In this document: piece after piece, positions 23,952 to 33,329 of the stretch
How the letters are laid out: every line of letters begins with the position of its first letter
Numbering within the stretch: position 1 is the stretch's first letter
Assembly: GCA_964455285.1 (NCBI GenBank)
Contig: CAYVVG010000002.1
Span: 62,001 to 126,000, forward strand
Source of the DNA: CAIVAT01 sp964455285
Lineage (GTDB): Bacteria > Bacteroidota > Bacteroidia > Bacteroidales > FEN-979
Reading direction: 5' to 3'
DNA: 64,000 nucleotides
Position numbers and translations under genes: made by a program
Notes under the pieces: generated by a model
What the model saw: the letters and a program-made list of their open reading frames with translations, nothing else
What the model was told of the DNA's origin: nothing
Databases searched by the model: none

Positions 23952-24965
23952 TTATTTGATCAGGAAGGTGAATTTGTCGAAATTCTTCAGGGCGATGCCG
24001 GTTCCCCGGGCGACAGCGCGCAAGGGGTCTTCGGCCACATGGACTTTCAGTTTTGTACGGAGATGGAGCCGTTTGTCGAGGCCGCGGAGCAGGGCCCCGC
24101 CGCCGGTGAGATAGATGCCCGTTTCGAAAATGTCGGAAGCCAGTTCGGGAGGGGTCATTTCCAGCGCATTAAGCACGGCGGCCTCGATCTTGGCCACCGA
24201 TTTGTCGAGGCAGTGGGCGATCTCGGCGTAGTTCACAATGACCTCTTTGGGAATGCCGGTCAGCAGGTCGCGGCCGTGCACGGCATAGTCGGGGGGAGGG
24301 TTGTCGATGTCGGCGATGGCTGCTCCCACTTCGATCTTGATCCGTTCGGCCGTGCGTTCCCCGACATTGATATTATGTTGTTTTCGCATGTATTCCTCGA
24401 TGTCGGCATTGAATTCGTCGCCCGCAATGCGGATCGATTTGTTGTTGACGATCCCGCCGAGTGCGATCACCGCTATTTCGCTGGTGCCGCCGCCAATGTC
24501 GATGACCATGTTGCCCACCGGTTCAAGCACATCGATGCCGATCCCGATGGCGGCCGCCATCGGTTCATGGATCAGCCTGACCTCTTTGGCCCCCGCCTGT
24601 TCGGCAGAGTCCTTGACGGCACGCTCTTCCACTTCGGTGATCCCCGAAGGGATGCAGATCACCATTTTGAGGGCGGGGGGAAACCACGATTTGCGCAGTT
24701 CGATCATCTTGATCATGGCGCGGATCATATGTTCGGCCGCCTGGAAGTCGGCGATCACGCCCCCCCGCAAGGGGCGGATGGTTTTGATGTTCTCATGCGT
24801 TTTCCCGTGCATCATCTGGGCTCTCTTCCCCACGGCGATGATGCGGCCCGAGCTGCGTTCGATCGCGACGATGGAAGGCTCGTCGACGACGACCTTGTCG
24901 TTGTATATGATGATGGTGTTGGCCGTTCCCAGATCAATGGCTATCTCCTTCGTAAATAATCCCAT
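23952..24965 (-). CDS. mreB: Actin-like cell-shape protein MreB
   Basis: A 337-residue actin-fold ATPase forming membrane filaments that position wall synthesis. Phosphate-1 motif AIDLGTANT (about residues 9-17), phosphate-2 VIDIGGGTSEIAVI, and adenosine-binding TGGGALLRGLDKRL near the C-terminus. The ATG at 24965 (MGLFTKEIAID) is the correct start; the frame runs on upstream into the purH end without similarity. It lies 11 bases after purH, so the purH-mreBCD cluster is probably an operon. Confidence 0.97.
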   Translation of the reverse strand: MGLFTKEIAIDLGTANTIIIYNDKVVVDEPSIVAIERSSGRIIAVGKRAQMMHGKTHENIKTIRPLRGGVIADFQAAEHMIRAMIKMIELRKSWFPPALKMVICIPSGITEVEERAVKDSAEQAGAKEVRLIHEPMAAAIGIGIDVLEPVGNMVIDIGGGTSEIAVIALGGIVNNKSIRIAGDEFNADIEEYMRKQHNINVGERTAERIKIEVGAAIADIDNPPPDYAVHGRDLLTGIPKEVIVNYAEIAHCLDKSVAKIEAAVLNALEMTPPELASDIFETGIYLTGGGALLRGLDKRLHLRTKLKVHVAEDPLRAVARGTGIALKNFDKFTFLIK

Positions 24966-24976
24966 GGTTACAGTTT

Positions 24977-26503
24977 TTAATGTTTGAAATGACGTATCCC
25001 GGTCAGCACCATGGACATACCGTGTTCGTTGCAGTAAGTCACCGAATCGGCATCCCGGATCGAACCACCGGGCTGAATCACTGCGGTAATCCCGGCTTCG
25101 TGTGCAATCTCCACGCAATCGGGAAAGGGAAAGAAGGCATCGGATGCCATTACGGAGCCTGCCGTATCGAACCCAAAAGCCCGCGCTTTGGTGATCGCCT
25201 GCCGCAGGGCATCCACCCTGGAGGTCTGACCCATGCCGCAGCCGATGAGCTGACGGTCGCGGACCAGGGCGATGGTATTCGATTTCAGGTGTTTCACTGC
25301 TTTGTTGGCAAAGATCAATGCTTCTGCCTCTTCCGGCGAGGGTCTTTTCCCGGTGACGAACTGAAAATCGGCGACACTTTCCGATTTAAGGTCCCTGTCC
25401 TGCTCCAATACCCCGTTCAGTAAGGTTTTAAACTGCCTGGCCGGGAATGTGGCCGGTTTTTTTTGCAAAATTATTCTATTTTTCTTTGATCGCAGGCGTT
25501 CAAGGGCATCATTTTCATATCCTTCGGCGATCAGTATCTCGAAAAAGAGCTTGTTGATCTCTTCCGCCGTTTCATGGCTGACCACGCCGTTCAGGATGAT
25601 GATTCCGCCGAAGGCCGATACCGGGTCGCAGGCGAGGGCGGCCTGGTAAGCTTCGGTCAGCGTTGGCCGCGAGGCAAGTCCGCACGGGTTGGTGTGCTTG
25701 ATGATGGCGGCGGTGGGTTCGGCGAATTCTTCCATCAGTCCGATGGCGGCGTCGATATCGACCAGGTTGTTGTAGGAGAGTTCCTTGCCATGCAGCTGCA
25801 TGACAGCCGTTTCGAGGTCACCGTGAAAAAATGCCTGCTGGTGGGGGTTTTCACCATACCGCAGCGGCCTCCCCGAAGAGAAGCTATGCCGGAAAAGCGG
25901 TAATTGTTCGGCGCGGTTGAAATAGGAGAAGATGGCGGTGTCGTAATGCGAGGAGATGGCGAAGGCAAGTGCGGCAAACCGGCGGCGGTCGTCAGGGCCG
26001 GTGCAGCCTCTGTTTCGTTCGAGGATCTCCGACAGTTCGCCCAGGTATTGAGAAGCGGGGACCACCATTACATGCGCCCAGTTCTTGGCGGCCGCCCGGA
26101 TCAGCGAGATCCCCCCGATATCGATCTTTTCGATGATCTCCTCCTCAGCGGCGGCCGCCCCGACGGTCTTCTCGAAGGGGTACAGGTCGACCACGACCAG
26201 GTCGAACGACGGGATTTCATATTTTTCGACATCGTCCACGTCGTAAAGCCGGTCGCGGCGCCAAAGGATACCGCCGAAAACTTTCGGGTGAAGGGTTTTC
26301 ACCCGGCCACCCAGGATGGAAGGGTAGGAGGTGACCGATTCGAGGGGGATCACCCGGATCCCCTTCTCATGGAGGAACTCGGCCGTTCCCCCTGTGGAAT
26401 AGATCTGTACGCCCCTTGCCCCTAGGCTGCGGGCAATTTCTTCGATCCCCTCTTTTGAATAGACGGAGATCAGCGCCGATTTTACCTGGATCTGACCGTT
26501 CAT
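24977..26503 (-). CDS. purH: Bifunctional AICAR transformylase/IMP cyclohydrolase
   Basis: A 508-residue cytosolic enzyme for the last two steps of IMP synthesis. The N-terminal MGS-like cyclohydrolase domain has ALISVYSKEGI and IYSTGGTAEFL. The C-terminal transformylase has LRYGENPHQQA, AAIIKHTNPCG with the catalytic Lys-His, and DAFFPFPDCVE. Length is normal. It heads the mreBCD cluster, an arrangement I recall from other Bacteroidota. Confidence 0.97.
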   Translation of the reverse strand: MNGQIQVKSALISVYSKEGIEEIARSLGARGVQIYSTGGTAEFLHEKGIRVIPLESVTSYPSILGGRVKTLHPKVFGGILWRRDRLYDVDDVEKYEIPSFDLVVVDLYPFEKTVGAAAAEEEIIEKIDIGGISLIRAAAKNWAHVMVVPASQYLGELSEILERNRGCTGPDDRRRFAALAFAISSHYDTAIFSYFNRAEQLPLFRHSFSSGRPLRYGENPHQQAFFHGDLETAVMQLHGKELSYNNLVDIDAAIGLMEEFAEPTAAIIKHTNPCGLASRPTLTEAYQAALACDPVSAFGGIIILNGVVSHETAEEINKLFFEILIAEGYENDALERLRSKKNRIILQKKPATFPARQFKTLLNGVLEQDRDLKSESVADFQFVTGKRPSPEEAEALIFANKAVKHLKSNTIALVRDRQLIGCGMGQTSRVDALRQAITKARAFGFDTAGSVMASDAFFPFPDCVEIAHEAGITAVIQPGGSIRDADSVTYCNEHGMSMVLTGIRHFKH

Positions 26504-26623
26504 TGAATTTCGTTTGTAACGTTAGTGGGAAGGCTGCGTCTTACTCCCGTTCGCCGCAAAGCCTGCAATGTTACCAAAAATTATGCTTACCTTTACGGTT
26601 TATAACGGAAATTTGTCGCCCGT

Positions 26624-27868
26624 ATGATCCTGATACTCCGCTTGGTCAGGGAGAGTTATGTTTTTGCCTTCCAGGCTATTATCGTAAACAAGGTACGAAC
26701 CATCCTGTCCCTTCTCGGGATCACGATCGGGATTTTCTGCGTGATCTCCGTCTTTACCATTTTCGATTCGATGGAGAGTTCCATCCGGAAGAGCATTGCT
26801 TCGTTGGGAAGCAACGTTCTGTTCGTGCAGAAATGGCCCTGGTCGATGGGGGGAGACTATCCCTGGTGGAAATACTGGCAGCGGCCGGAAGCTTCGATGG
26901 ATGACATGCGAGAGCTGCAGAAACGAAGCACGCTGGCCGAAGCGGTCGCCTACATGGTACAGGTGAACAAAACGGTGAAGCACCAGAACAACTATATTGA
27001 GAATATAGGGGTGATGGGCGTGTCGCATGATTTCGAAAAAGTTTGGAGATTCGAACTCGGGCAGGGCCGGTATTTTTCCGCCGGTGAATCTGCCAGCGGC
27101 AAAAACATCGCCATCATCGGCGCCGACATTGCCAGTGAGCTTTTCCGCGACGGAGATCCGGTCGGCAGGAAGATCAAAATCTTTGGACGCAACATCGAAG
27201 TGGTCGGGGTCATCGCCAAAGAGGGTGAGGATTTCTTCGGCAATTCAAACGACAAGATCGTTTACCTGCCGATCCATTACTTCAAAACGCTGGTGGATAT
27301 CCGCGACATGGACGCCACGATCATCGTCAAAGCCCGGTCGATGGTTTCGAACGACGAGTTGCGCGACGAGCTTACCGGCCTGATGCGGTCGATCCGCAAG
27401 CAGAAGCCTTCGGCCGAGGACAACTTCTCCATCAACGAAACGGATATCATCTCCAAGGGGTTCGACAGCCTTTTCAGTGTCATCGCCACCGTGGGGTGGA
27501 TCATTGGCGGATTTTCGCTGCTGGTGGGCGGATTCGGCATCGCCAACATCATGTTCGTCTCGGTCAGGGAACGTACCAACATCATCGGGATCCAGAAAGC
27601 GCTGGGTGCGAAGAATTACTTCATCCTGTGGCAGTTCCTGTTCGAAGCGATCTTCCTTTCGCTGATCGGCGGGATTTTCGGGCTGATCATCATCCTTATC
27701 CTTACCCTGATCGTATCGGCCACCTCTCAGTTCACTTTGGTGCTGACCAGCGGGAATATCCTGCTCGGCATGCTGGTATCGGCCACCATCGGGTTGATCG
27801 CGGGACTGGTACCGGCCTGGTCTGCCTCAAAGCTCGACCCGGTCGAAGCGATGCGTACGGGAACTTAG
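26624..27868 (+). CDS. MacB-type ABC transporter permease (FtsX family)
   Basis: A 414-residue membrane protein. The first helix follows NKVRTILSLLGITIGIF, and a large periplasmic MacB_PCD domain occupies about residues 45-250 (SSIRKSIASLGSNVLFVQ, AIIGADIASELF). Three helices lie in the C-terminal FtsX domain (IGGFSLLVGGFGIANIMFVSV, typical). No ATPase gene is adjacent. Its stop overlaps the end of the convergent ferritin-like gene by 4 bases. The substrate is unknown; relatives act in lipoprotein handling or macrolide/peptide export. Confidence 0.88.
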   Translation: MILILRLVRESYVFAFQAIIVNKVRTILSLLGITIGIFCVISVFTIFDSMESSIRKSIASLGSNVLFVQKWPWSMGGDYPWWKYWQRPEASMDDMRELQKRSTLAEAVAYMVQVNKTVKHQNNYIENIGVMGVSHDFEKVWRFELGQGRYFSAGESASGKNIAIIGADIASELFRDGDPVGRKIKIFGRNIEVVGVIAKEGEDFFGNSNDKIVYLPIHYFKTLVDIRDMDATIIVKARSMVSNDELRDELTGLMRSIRKQKPSAEDNFSINETDIISKGFDSLFSVIATVGWIIGGFSLLVGGFGIANIMFVSVRERTNIIGIQKALGAKNYFILWQFLFEAIFLSLIGGIFGLIIILILTLIVSATSQFTLVLTSGNILLGMLVSATIGLIAGLVPAWSASKLDPVEAMRTGT

Positions 27869-28380
27869 AACGGCCAGAACTGGTTGTCGTTCCAGATCTT
27901 TTCTTTCAGTTCGTTGTCCATGTCGCTCAGCACCTTCAGGTGGCCGCTTTCCCATTCTGAAAGCCAGTTGTAGAGCGCTTTTTCATTTGGATCCGATGTG
28001 GCAACGGCCCTTTCGGCGTACACTGCCACGGCGCGTTTTTCGAAATCGATGGCGGCGGAGATGGCCGCAGCCTCAAAACCGGCCGACGCGACCCGGTTCT
28101 TCACCTCTTCGGTCAGGATCAGCGTGGCGAAGGCCTCCCCGGCCAGGTCGGGCAAATCGACCCGGTAAAAGCCATGGGTTTTTTCATAATTCACATACTG
28201 TTCGGAGAGGAATTTCACATGTTTCGTCTCCTCGTCGGCCATGGTGAGAAAAATATGCTTCATATCGGGATCGGAGGTCTTCTCCGCCACGGCAGAATAA
28301 AAGGCATGGCCTCTTTTCTCCATGAGGATGGCCATTTTCAGGATCTCGAGGGCTGATTTTGTTTCCATAATGACGGTCAT
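27865..28380 (-). CDS. Rubrerythrin-like ferritin-fold diiron protein
   Basis: A 171-residue four-helix protein with two half-sites: MEKRGHAFYSAVAE and DEETKHVKFL in the first pair of helices, DFEKRAVAVYAE and EWESGHLKVL in the second. These give the E...ExxH pattern of rubrerythrin-type diiron centres, usually used in peroxide detoxification. No C-terminal rubredoxin CxxC domain is present. A promoter-like TAAGTTTG only 12 bases upstream of the first ATG (28380) makes the second ATG at 28368 (METKSALEIL) a reasonable alternative start. Confidence 0.85.
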   Translation of the reverse strand: MTVIMETKSALEILKMAILMEKRGHAFYSAVAEKTSDPDMKHIFLTMADEETKHVKFLSEQYVNYEKTHGFYRVDLPDLAGEAFATLILTEEVKNRVASAGFEAAAISAAIDFEKRAVAVYAERAVATSDPNEKALYNWLSEWESGHLKVLSDMDNELKEKIWNDNQFWPF

Positions 28381-28391
28381 TGTTTCGGGAT

Positions 28392-28399
28392 CAAACTTA
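28392..28399 (-). promoter_or_regulatory. Putative -7 element for the ferritin-like gene
   Basis: Reads TAAGTTTG on the - strand. Its closeness to ATG 28380 would leave a leader of only a few bases, which favours initiation at 28368. Confidence 0.4.
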
Positions 28400-28400
28400 C

Positions 28401-29069
28401 TTATTTTTTCCGGTGGACCGACCGGGGCAGGCGTATTTTCCCCTGTTCCTGCCCGACCTCCCGGGTGAGATGGGCCTTGATCCGGGAAGAGAGGATGTCG
28501 ATGGCTACCCGGTTCTGTCCTCCCTGCGGAACGATGATGTCGGCATACCGTTTGGTGGGCTCGATGAACTGCAGGTGCATCGGTTTGACAAACTGGTCGT
28601 AATGTTCGAGCACCTGCTGGAAGGACCGGCCGCGTTCTTCAATGTCGCGCCAGATGATCCGCATCAGCCGGTCATCGCCGTCGGCATCCACAAAAACCTT
28701 GATGTCCATCTTTTTGCGCAGGCGGGGGTTGGTCAGGATCAGGATCCCCTCGACCAGGATGACCTGGGAAGGGTTGACGGTAATGGTCTCTTTCGACCGG
28801 GCGCAGGTGACGTAGGAATAGATGGGCATCTCGATGCTCTGGCCCGATTTGAGCATTTCCAGCTGGCGGATGAGCAACCCCCATTCGATAGAGGTGGGGT
28901 GGTCGAAGTTGATCCTGGCCCGTTCCTCGGCCGACTTATGCCCGTTGTCCTTGTAATAGGCATCCTGCGGGATGACCGTGACCGCTTCTCTGGGCAGGTG
29001 TTTCATCACCTGCCTGACGACGGTCGATTTTCCAGAGCCGGATCCGCCGGCGATTCCGATGATCAGCAT
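28401..29069 (-). CDS. udk: Uridine kinase
   Basis: A 222-residue P-loop kinase that phosphorylates uridine and cytidine for pyrimidine salvage. The Walker A motif GIAGGSGSGKST lies at residues about 5-16. IPQDAYYKD, INFDHPTSIEW and VDADGDDRLMRRI-type lid sequence (D..D.RL.RI.RD) follow as in Udk. The ATG begins 4 bases after the mmdB stop, so it may be the last gene of the decarboxylase operon. Confidence 0.94.
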   Translation of the reverse strand: MLIIGIAGGSGSGKSTVVRQVMKHLPREAVTVIPQDAYYKDNGHKSAEERARINFDHPTSIEWGLLIRQLEMLKSGQSIEMPIYSYVTCARSKETITVNPSQVILVEGILILTNPRLRKKMDIKVFVDADGDDRLMRIIWRDIEERGRSFQQVLEHYDQFVKPMHLQFIEPTKRYADIIVPQGGQNRVAIDILSSRIKAHLTREVGQEQGKIRLPRSVHRKK

Positions 29070-29073
29070 AACC

Positions 29074-30417
29074 TTACATCATGTAACTGAGCAATATACC
29101 GGCGGCCACGGCGGAACCGATCACCCCGGCCACATTAGGCGCCATGGCGTGCATCAGCAGGTGGTTGTTCGGATCCACCCTCAGTCCTTCCATCTGCGAA
29201 ACCCTGGCGGAATCCGGAACCGCGGATACCCCGGCAGAACCGATCAGCGGGTTGATCCGATCCTCGGGCTTCAGGAACAGATTCATCACTTTGGCAAAAA
29301 TGACCCCTCCGGCAGTCGCAATGATGAACGAGAAGGCACCCAGTGCAAAGATAAGAATGGATTGGGGAGTCAGAAAAATATCTGCCTGGGTACTGGCGCC
29401 AACCGTTAACCCGATCAGGATGGTCACGATGTCGATTAGCGAATTGCTGGCGGTCTGGGCCAGTCGTTTGGTAACCCCCGATTCTTTGAGAATATTACCG
29501 AAGAACAGGAATCCCAGCAGTGGCAATGCACTCGGGGCGATGAAGGTAGTCAGGACCAAGCCGATGATGGGAAAAAGTATCTTCTCCAGTTTGGAAACCT
29601 GTCGCGGCGATTTCATGCGGATCAATTTCTCTTTTCTGGTGGTAAGCAGGCGCATGACAGGTGGTTGTATCACCGGCACCAGCGCCATGTATGAATAGGC
29701 TGCGATGGCGATGGGGCCGATCAGGTTCCTTACCACCTCTCCATTGGGGAGGATATTGATACCGTTAGCCAGTTTCGAGGACAGGAAGATGGCCGTAGGG
29801 CCGTCGGCGCCGCCGATGATGCCAATGGCCGCCGCTTCGGGTGGATAGAAGCCCAGGGTCAGCGCCCCCCAGAATGTGATGAATATGCCCAGCTGGGCCG
29901 CCGCCCCAAGCAGAATCAACTTCGGATTGGAGATCAGCGAGGAAAAGTCGGTCATGGCACCTATCCCTAAAAAAATGAGCGGAGGATAAATCCCTTTGAT
30001 GACCCCGAAATAGAGATAATTCAACACACTGCCGCTTTCATAGATCCCTATCTGGAGATTCGCATCATGAGGAAAGGGGATATTACCGATCAGGATGCCG
30101 GTCCCGATGGGGACCAGCAGAAGCGGTTCATATTCATACCGGATCGCCAGAAAAATGAAGATCAATCCCACCGCGATCATGACGAGGTTCCCAAACAGAA
30201 AGTTGGCAAAACCTGTGTAATTCCAGAATTTCTCCAATCCTTGCTGGACCAGACCGGTGTGATCGGCAGCGGTGACAGATTCTGCTCCGGGAACTCCGGA
30301 TCCGTTTGCCTGAAATACCAGCGGTTTGATCACAAACAGCAGGAGGATGATACCGGCCACAAGAATCAGCTTGCGGGTGGCATCGCTTGTATTTTTTCGG
30401 GACAAAAGACTCTTCAT
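29074..30417 (-). CDS. mmdB: Sodium-pumping decarboxylase beta subunit
   Basis: A 447-residue polytopic membrane protein of the OadB/GcdB/MmdB family, which performs carboxybiotin decarboxylation coupled to outward Na+ transport. Conserved stretches visible: FLGIGAMTDFSSLISNP, AAAIGIIGGADGPTAIFLSSKLA and GSAGVSAVPDSARVSQMEG with HLLMHAMAPNVAGVIGSA at the end. A longer than usual N-terminal segment (about 70 residues with one extra helix) precedes the core. It sits downstream of the biotin carrier and OadG-type genes. Confidence 0.95.
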   Translation of the reverse strand: MKSLLSRKNTSDATRKLILVAGIILLLFVIKPLVFQANGSGVPGAESVTAADHTGLVQQGLEKFWNYTGFANFLFGNLVMIAVGLIFIFLAIRYEYEPLLLVPIGTGILIGNIPFPHDANLQIGIYESGSVLNYLYFGVIKGIYPPLIFLGIGAMTDFSSLISNPKLILLGAAAQLGIFITFWGALTLGFYPPEAAAIGIIGGADGPTAIFLSSKLANGINILPNGEVVRNLIGPIAIAAYSYMALVPVIQPPVMRLLTTRKEKLIRMKSPRQVSKLEKILFPIIGLVLTTFIAPSALPLLGFLFFGNILKESGVTKRLAQTASNSLIDIVTILIGLTVGASTQADIFLTPQSILIFALGAFSFIIATAGGVIFAKVMNLFLKPEDRINPLIGSAGVSAVPDSARVSQMEGLRVDPNNHLLMHAMAPNVAGVIGSAVAAGILLSYMM

Positions 30418-30427
30418 GGGCGACGGA

Positions 30428-30859
30428 TTATTCGATTTCCACTAAAACATCATTCTGCATCACCGTATCCCCGGGTTTCACCAGAACGGTTCTTACAACG
30501 CCCGCTTTTTCGGCCATCACGTTGTTCTCCATCTTCATCGCCTCCATGGTGAGCAGTTTCTGTCCCATTGCCACCTTGTCGCCAGCCTTGACCAGCACCT
30601 GAATGATGGTACCCGGCAGAGGCGATTTCACCGCCTGGTTGGTGGTATGTGAAGGCGATCGGGGGATCCGCGTTTCCTTTCCCTTCGGCGACGGTGCCTC
30701 CGCCCGCACCAGGGTTGGTGTCTTGGTCATCTTCAGGTCGCGCTGGACCTCCACATCATAGGGGGTGCCATTGACCTCAACCTTGGCAATGTTGTCTTCA
30801 AAACCCAGTATTTCAACTTCATATATATTCCCATGGATGGTGAACTTGAATTTTTTCAT
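30428..30859 (-). CDS. mmdC: Biotin carrier subunit of methylmalonyl-CoA decarboxylase
   Basis: A 143-residue biotinyl protein. A short N-terminal beta region is followed by a Pro/Lys-rich linker (about 50-70) and a C-terminal biotinyl domain (about 72-143) with the biotinylation motif EAMKMEN. It carries the carboxyl group from the carboxyltransferase to the membrane beta subunit. It lies between the OadG-type gene and mmdB, the usual order of these operons. Confidence 0.94.
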   Translation of the reverse strand: MKKFKFTIHGNIYEVEILGFEDNIAKVEVNGTPYDVEVQRDLKMTKTPTLVRAEAPSPKGKETRIPRSPSHTTNQAVKSPLPGTIIQVLVKAGDKVAMGQKLLTMEAMKMENNVMAEKAGVVRTVLVKPGDTVMQNDVLVEIE

Positions 30860-30886
30860 GATGATCTTTTTGAGGGTTTAACAGAA

Positions 30887-31273
30887 TTATCCGCGTTTGG
30901 AGAAATTCATGATGCCGTAGATTTTTGAGCTCCAGGGAGAATAGGTTCTCGACACTTTTTTCACGGTCATCACATATTTCTCTTCATCATGCAATTCGCT
31001 GAAAAACAGATACAGTGCCGTGCAGATCGCGGCATTTTCATCGGCGCTCAACGAAGTCTGGGGCAGCGGGGGTTCCGGCTCTCCGGGTTTATCCTTCCGG
31101 GTGCTTTTCATCCGCATCCGGACGATAAAATCGTGGATGGTGGAGATGCGTCCGATCACGAGAACGAGAACGGCCAGGGCGATAAAAACCACGGTATATC
31201 CGACCACCGTTATGATCACCGCCAGGGTGTCGATATTGGCCGGGTTGAATGTGATTTGATTTCCAAGGATCAT
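30887..31273 (-). CDS. mmdD: OadG-type small membrane subunit of the decarboxylase
   Basis: A 128-residue protein with one N-terminal membrane helix (about 17-40, AVIITVVGYTVVFIALAVLVLV), a charged linker and a C-terminal YSPWSSKIYG-type segment seen in the gamma/delta assembly subunits of sodium-pump decarboxylases. It probably ties the carboxyltransferase and biotin carrier to the membrane beta subunit. It starts 17 bases after the mmdA stop. Confidence 0.85.
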   Translation of the reverse strand: MILGNQITFNPANIDTLAVIITVVGYTVVFIALAVLVLVIGRISTIHDFIVRMRMKSTRKDKPGEPEPPLPQTSLSADENAAICTALYLFFSELHDEEKYVMTVKKVSRTYSPWSSKIYGIMNFSKRG

Positions 31274-31290
31274 AGGTTCGGGGGTTCGGA

Positions 31291-32850
31291 TTACAATGGC
31301 AGGTTGCAGTGTTTTTTCGGGGGAAGGCAGTCCTTCTTGGTCTGAAGGGTTTGCAGGGCCCGGATGATGCGGAACCGGGTGTTGCGAGGTTCGATCACAT
31401 CATCAATAAAGCCGTACCGGGCGGCATCGTAAGGATTGGCGAAACGGGCCTTGTATTCCAGTTCTTTATCGGCAACGTATTTCACCTTTTCCCTCACATC
31501 GGCAATTTCGGCGATCTTTTTTCCTTCGAGGATCTCGATGGCTCCCTTGGGACCCATGACGGCGATCTCGGCCGAAGGCCAGGCGTAGTTCATGTCGGCC
31601 CGAAGCTGTTTGCATCCCATTACGTCATGCGCTCCCCCGTAAGATTTCCGGAGAGTGATGGTGATCTTGGGAACCGTGGCCTCGCCATAAGCGAAAAGCA
31701 GCTTGGCGCCATGAATGATGATGCCGCCGTACTCCTGGTTGCTTCCCGGAAGGAAGCCAGGGACATCGACAAAAGTGATGATGGGAATATTGAAAGCATC
31801 GCAGAAACGCACAAACCGCGCCCCTTTTCTGGAAGCTTCGATGTCGAGAACACCGGCGAGAAAATTGGGCTGGTTGGCGACAATCCCGCAGGGCATGCCG
31901 TTGAACTTGGCAAATCCAACCACGATATTCTTTGCATAGTGCTGATGGATCTCAAGGAACTGCTGATCGTCGACTACCCGGTAAATCACATCCTTCACAT
32001 CGTAAGGCTGGTTCGGGTTTGCCGGAATGATCTCATTCAGCGAGTCTTCCACGCGGTCGATCGGATCGGCGCACTCGGTAGTGATCGGGTCTTCCAGGTT
32101 GTTTTGCGGCAAGTATTCAAGCAGTTTCCGGATCAGCAGCAATCCCTCCTCTTCATTTTCCACCTGGAAGTGAGCTACTCCCGATTTCGTCGCGTGCACC
32201 GAAGCGCCTCCGAGGTCCTCGGTCGTGATATCCTCTCCGGTAACCGTCTTGGTCACTTTCGGTCCCGTTACAAACATATAACTGGTGTCCTCACTCATCA
32301 GCACGAAATCGGTCAGGGCGGGAGAATAAACGGCGCCTCCGGCACAGGGGCCGAAGATGGCGGAGATCTGCGGGACGACTCCCGAGGCGGCGATGTTCCG
32401 CATGAAGATCTCGGCATAGCCCGCCAGGGAGTTGACCCCCTCCTGGATGCGGGCTCCGCCGCTGTCGTTGATGCCGATCACGGGGGCGCCCACCTTCATG
32501 GCCTGGTCCATGATCTTGCAGATCTTTTTGGCAAAGGTTTCCGAAAGGGATCCCCCGAAAACCGTAAAGTCCTGGGAAAACACGAATACCACCCGGCCGT
32601 CGATGGTGCCACGGCCGGTGACTACCCCATCGCCCAGGTACTGTTCGCCCTCCAGCCCGAAATCGGTGCACCGGTGGGTTACGAACATATCGTACTCTTC
32701 AAAGCTTCCTTCGTCGAGTAGCTTTTCGATGCGCTCCCTGGCGGTCATTTTTCCTTTTTTATGCTGCGACCGTATCCGGTCTTCCCCTCCGCCCAGTTTG
32801 GCTTTTTCCCGTTTTTCGAGCAGTTCGGAAATCTTGTTTTCGTTTGCCAT
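31291..32850 (-). CDS. mmdA: Methylmalonyl-CoA decarboxylase carboxyltransferase subunit
   Basis: A 519-residue protein of the crotonase-fold carboxyltransferase family (MmdA/PccB). It has KMTARERIEKLLDEGSFEE near residue 35, GGARIQEGVNSL, GPCAGGAVYSPALTDF, VDVPGFLPGSNQEYGG and YGGAHDVMG. It transfers the carboxyl group of methylmalonyl-CoA to biotin, giving propionyl-CoA. Propionyl-CoA carboxylase is a related possibility, but the adjacent Na+-pump subunits point to the decarboxylase direction. It is preceded by mce. Confidence 0.95.
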   Translation of the reverse strand: MANENKISELLEKREKAKLGGGEDRIRSQHKKGKMTARERIEKLLDEGSFEEYDMFVTHRCTDFGLEGEQYLGDGVVTGRGTIDGRVVFVFSQDFTVFGGSLSETFAKKICKIMDQAMKVGAPVIGINDSGGARIQEGVNSLAGYAEIFMRNIAASGVVPQISAIFGPCAGGAVYSPALTDFVLMSEDTSYMFVTGPKVTKTVTGEDITTEDLGGASVHATKSGVAHFQVENEEEGLLLIRKLLEYLPQNNLEDPITTECADPIDRVEDSLNEIIPANPNQPYDVKDVIYRVVDDQQFLEIHQHYAKNIVVGFAKFNGMPCGIVANQPNFLAGVLDIEASRKGARFVRFCDAFNIPIITFVDVPGFLPGSNQEYGGIIIHGAKLLFAYGEATVPKITITLRKSYGGAHDVMGCKQLRADMNYAWPSAEIAVMGPKGAIEILEGKKIAEIADVREKVKYVADKELEYKARFANPYDAARYGFIDDVIEPRNTRFRIIRALQTLQTKKDCLPPKKHCNLPL

Positions 32851-32862
32851 ATAGATCGGTTA

Positions 32863-32897
32863 TTAATCGCAGATACGCAGTGCACTGCGCCTCTGCG
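32863..32897. repeat. Palindromic GCAG repeat between mce and mmdA
   Basis: The perfect 14-bp palindrome CGCAGTGCACTGCG (32876-32889) is extended on both sides by CGCAGA-type units, so the two arms (TCGCAGATACGCAG and, on the other strand, CCGCAGAGGCGCAG) pair almost completely. It looks like a short REP-type element rather than a terminator, as no T-run follows. Confidence 0.65.
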
Positions 32898-32900
32898 GTG

Positions 32901-33302
32901 TTATTTGGAACAAAATTCGATTAACACCCCGTGGGTCGACCTGGGATGGAGAAATCCGATGTTCAGCCCTTCGGCCCCTTTGCGCGAGACTTTGTCGATG
33001 AGCGTCAGTCCCTGTGCTTCGGCTTCGGCCAGCGCTTCGCCGGCATTTTCCACCGCAAAGGCCACATGATGGATGCCTTCGCCTTTTTTCTCCAGGAATT
33101 TCCCGATCGGGCCTTCCGGATCGGTCGACTCCAGGAGTTCGATCTTTGTCTGGCCCACCTGGAAAAAAGCAGTCCTGACCCGCTGGTCTTTCACTTCCTC
33201 GATGTTGTAACAAGAAGTCCCCAGAAGGTTCTCGTAATAGGGTATGCTCTCTTCCAGGCTGTTCACCGCTATCCCAAGGTGTTCGATATGAGTCGCTTTC
33301 AT
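32901..33302 (-). CDS. mce: Methylmalonyl-CoA epimerase
   Basis: A 133-residue glyoxalase-fold metalloenzyme that interconverts (S)- and (R)-methylmalonyl-CoA, linking the mutase to the decarboxylase. Metal-ligand contexts visible: IEHLGIAV (His near residue 8), IELLEST and GEGIHHVAFAVEN (His near 78), and LIEFCSK at the end (Glu). It is the first gene of the mce-mmdADCB cluster, with a full promoter upstream. Confidence 0.93.
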   Translation of the reverse strand: MKATHIEHLGIAVNSLEESIPYYENLLGTSCYNIEEVKDQRVRTAFFQVGQTKIELLESTDPEGPIGKFLEKKGEGIHHVAFAVENAGEALAEAEAQGLTLIDKVSRKGAEGLNIGFLHPRSTHGVLIEFCSK

Positions 33303-33329
33303 AATATTATTGTTAAAAAATTAACAGGA

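Noticed and set aside
31309..32721. 470-codon open frame on the + strand
   Set aside because: It lies exactly antisense to mmdA and shows no family similarity; a GC-rich shadow frame.
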